A DNA stretch of 64,000 nucleotides, from contig NW_002060952.1 in the NCBI RefSeq assembly GCF_000150275.1, positions 2,227,128 through 2,291,127 on the forward strand. Direction: 5' to 3'. Both the position numbers and the translations under genes were made by a program. Under the pieces are notes generated by a model. That model searched no databases. It was not told where the DNA came from and saw nothing but the letters and a program-made list of their open reading frames with translations. The number at the start of each line of letters is the position of its first letter. The stretch's first letter is position 1. Source of the stretch: Trichoplax adhaerens. Its lineage: Eukaryota > Placozoa > Uniplacotomia > Trichoplacea > Trichoplacidae. Positions 63,618 through 64,000 of the stretch are shown here, in pieces.

Positions 63618-64000
63618 TATCAGTGTACATGAGTTCCTACTTAACACAAGTTTCATATTATTTAGATAGAATGATCAGATATTTATCACTTGTTGCAGTT
63701 GATAAATGAAGTAATAGTTTTTACTATTTGCCTCAACTTAATCTACTCGTATCAAATTAATCATTTGCAATTAAACTCTATGTGTTATAGTAAGTCTATG
63801 ATTATCATTGCAATTTACATGGAAGATGAAATAACCATAAATAATGATAATGATAACATGATATATTGTCTGTCTGTAACACTAACTAATGAAGTAATAT
63901 TATTACGAATTCATCTCTAGTAATTTAGTTTTGTTATTAATATTATTCTTTTACTTTGTGGTCTATCGAAATAAAAATATCAATCTTTCCGTAAATATCT
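63618..64000. other. 3' flank of the SNX gene
   Basis: AT-rich DNA holding the expected 3' UTR. The plus frame 63690-63920 (76 codons) shows no recognisable features. No further gene was seen before the window edge. Confidence 0.5.

Overview
The window looks like nuclear DNA of an early-branching animal. It is AT-rich (roughly two thirds A+T by eye), its genes are split into many short exons with GT-AG borders, and the proteins are slow-evolving metazoan ones: SLC38A9, NUP155, TXNDC12, RAB3, LKB1/STK11 and SNX7/30. A placozoan such as Trichoplax or Hoilungia fits the base composition, gene spacing and retention of ancestral introns. That is inference; nothing in the sequence names the species. 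There is no sign of bacterial, viral or organellar DNA. Layout: (1) 95-1111, minus: four exons of an SLC38A9-type lysosomal amino-acid transporter, running off the left edge. (2) 1112-9594: gene-poor, with a GTAC-rich repeat block at 6453-6930. (3) 9595-19450, minus: a complete 36-exon NUP155 gene (1405 codons by my model). (4) 19451-23532: intergenic, with a five-copy ~124-bp tandem repeat and a perfect hairpin. (5) 23533-28575, plus: a seven-exon TXNDC12/ERp18-type ER thioredoxin whose last intron holds a tRNA-Cys gene. (6) 31625-36436, minus: a two-exon RAB3 gene. (7) 36565-39732: GTAC-rich palindromic DNA and duplicated segments. (8) 39733-41057, plus: three small proline-rich exons of an unassigned transcript. 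(9) 42619-48909, minus: a complete nine-exon LKB1/STK11 gene. (10) 48910-58097: repeat-rich DNA with one uninterrupted 173-codon orphan ORF on the minus strand. (11) 58098-63617, plus: a ten-exon SNX7/SNX30-type sorting nexin. Exon borders were read by hand from splice signals and from agreement with the known protein families. In all five complete multi-exon gene models the exon lengths sum to a whole number of codons. The strongest single observation is that the LKB1 homologue keeps a minor-spliceosome AT-AC intron (44973-44094) at the codon and phase of the AT-AC intron of human STK11, and five internal exons have the human lengths. NUP155 intron 2 also has U12-like signals. SLC38A9 (lysosomal arginine sensing for mTORC1) and LKB1 (AMPK activation) act in related nutrient and energy pathways, but nothing here suggests that they are co-regulated as neighbours.
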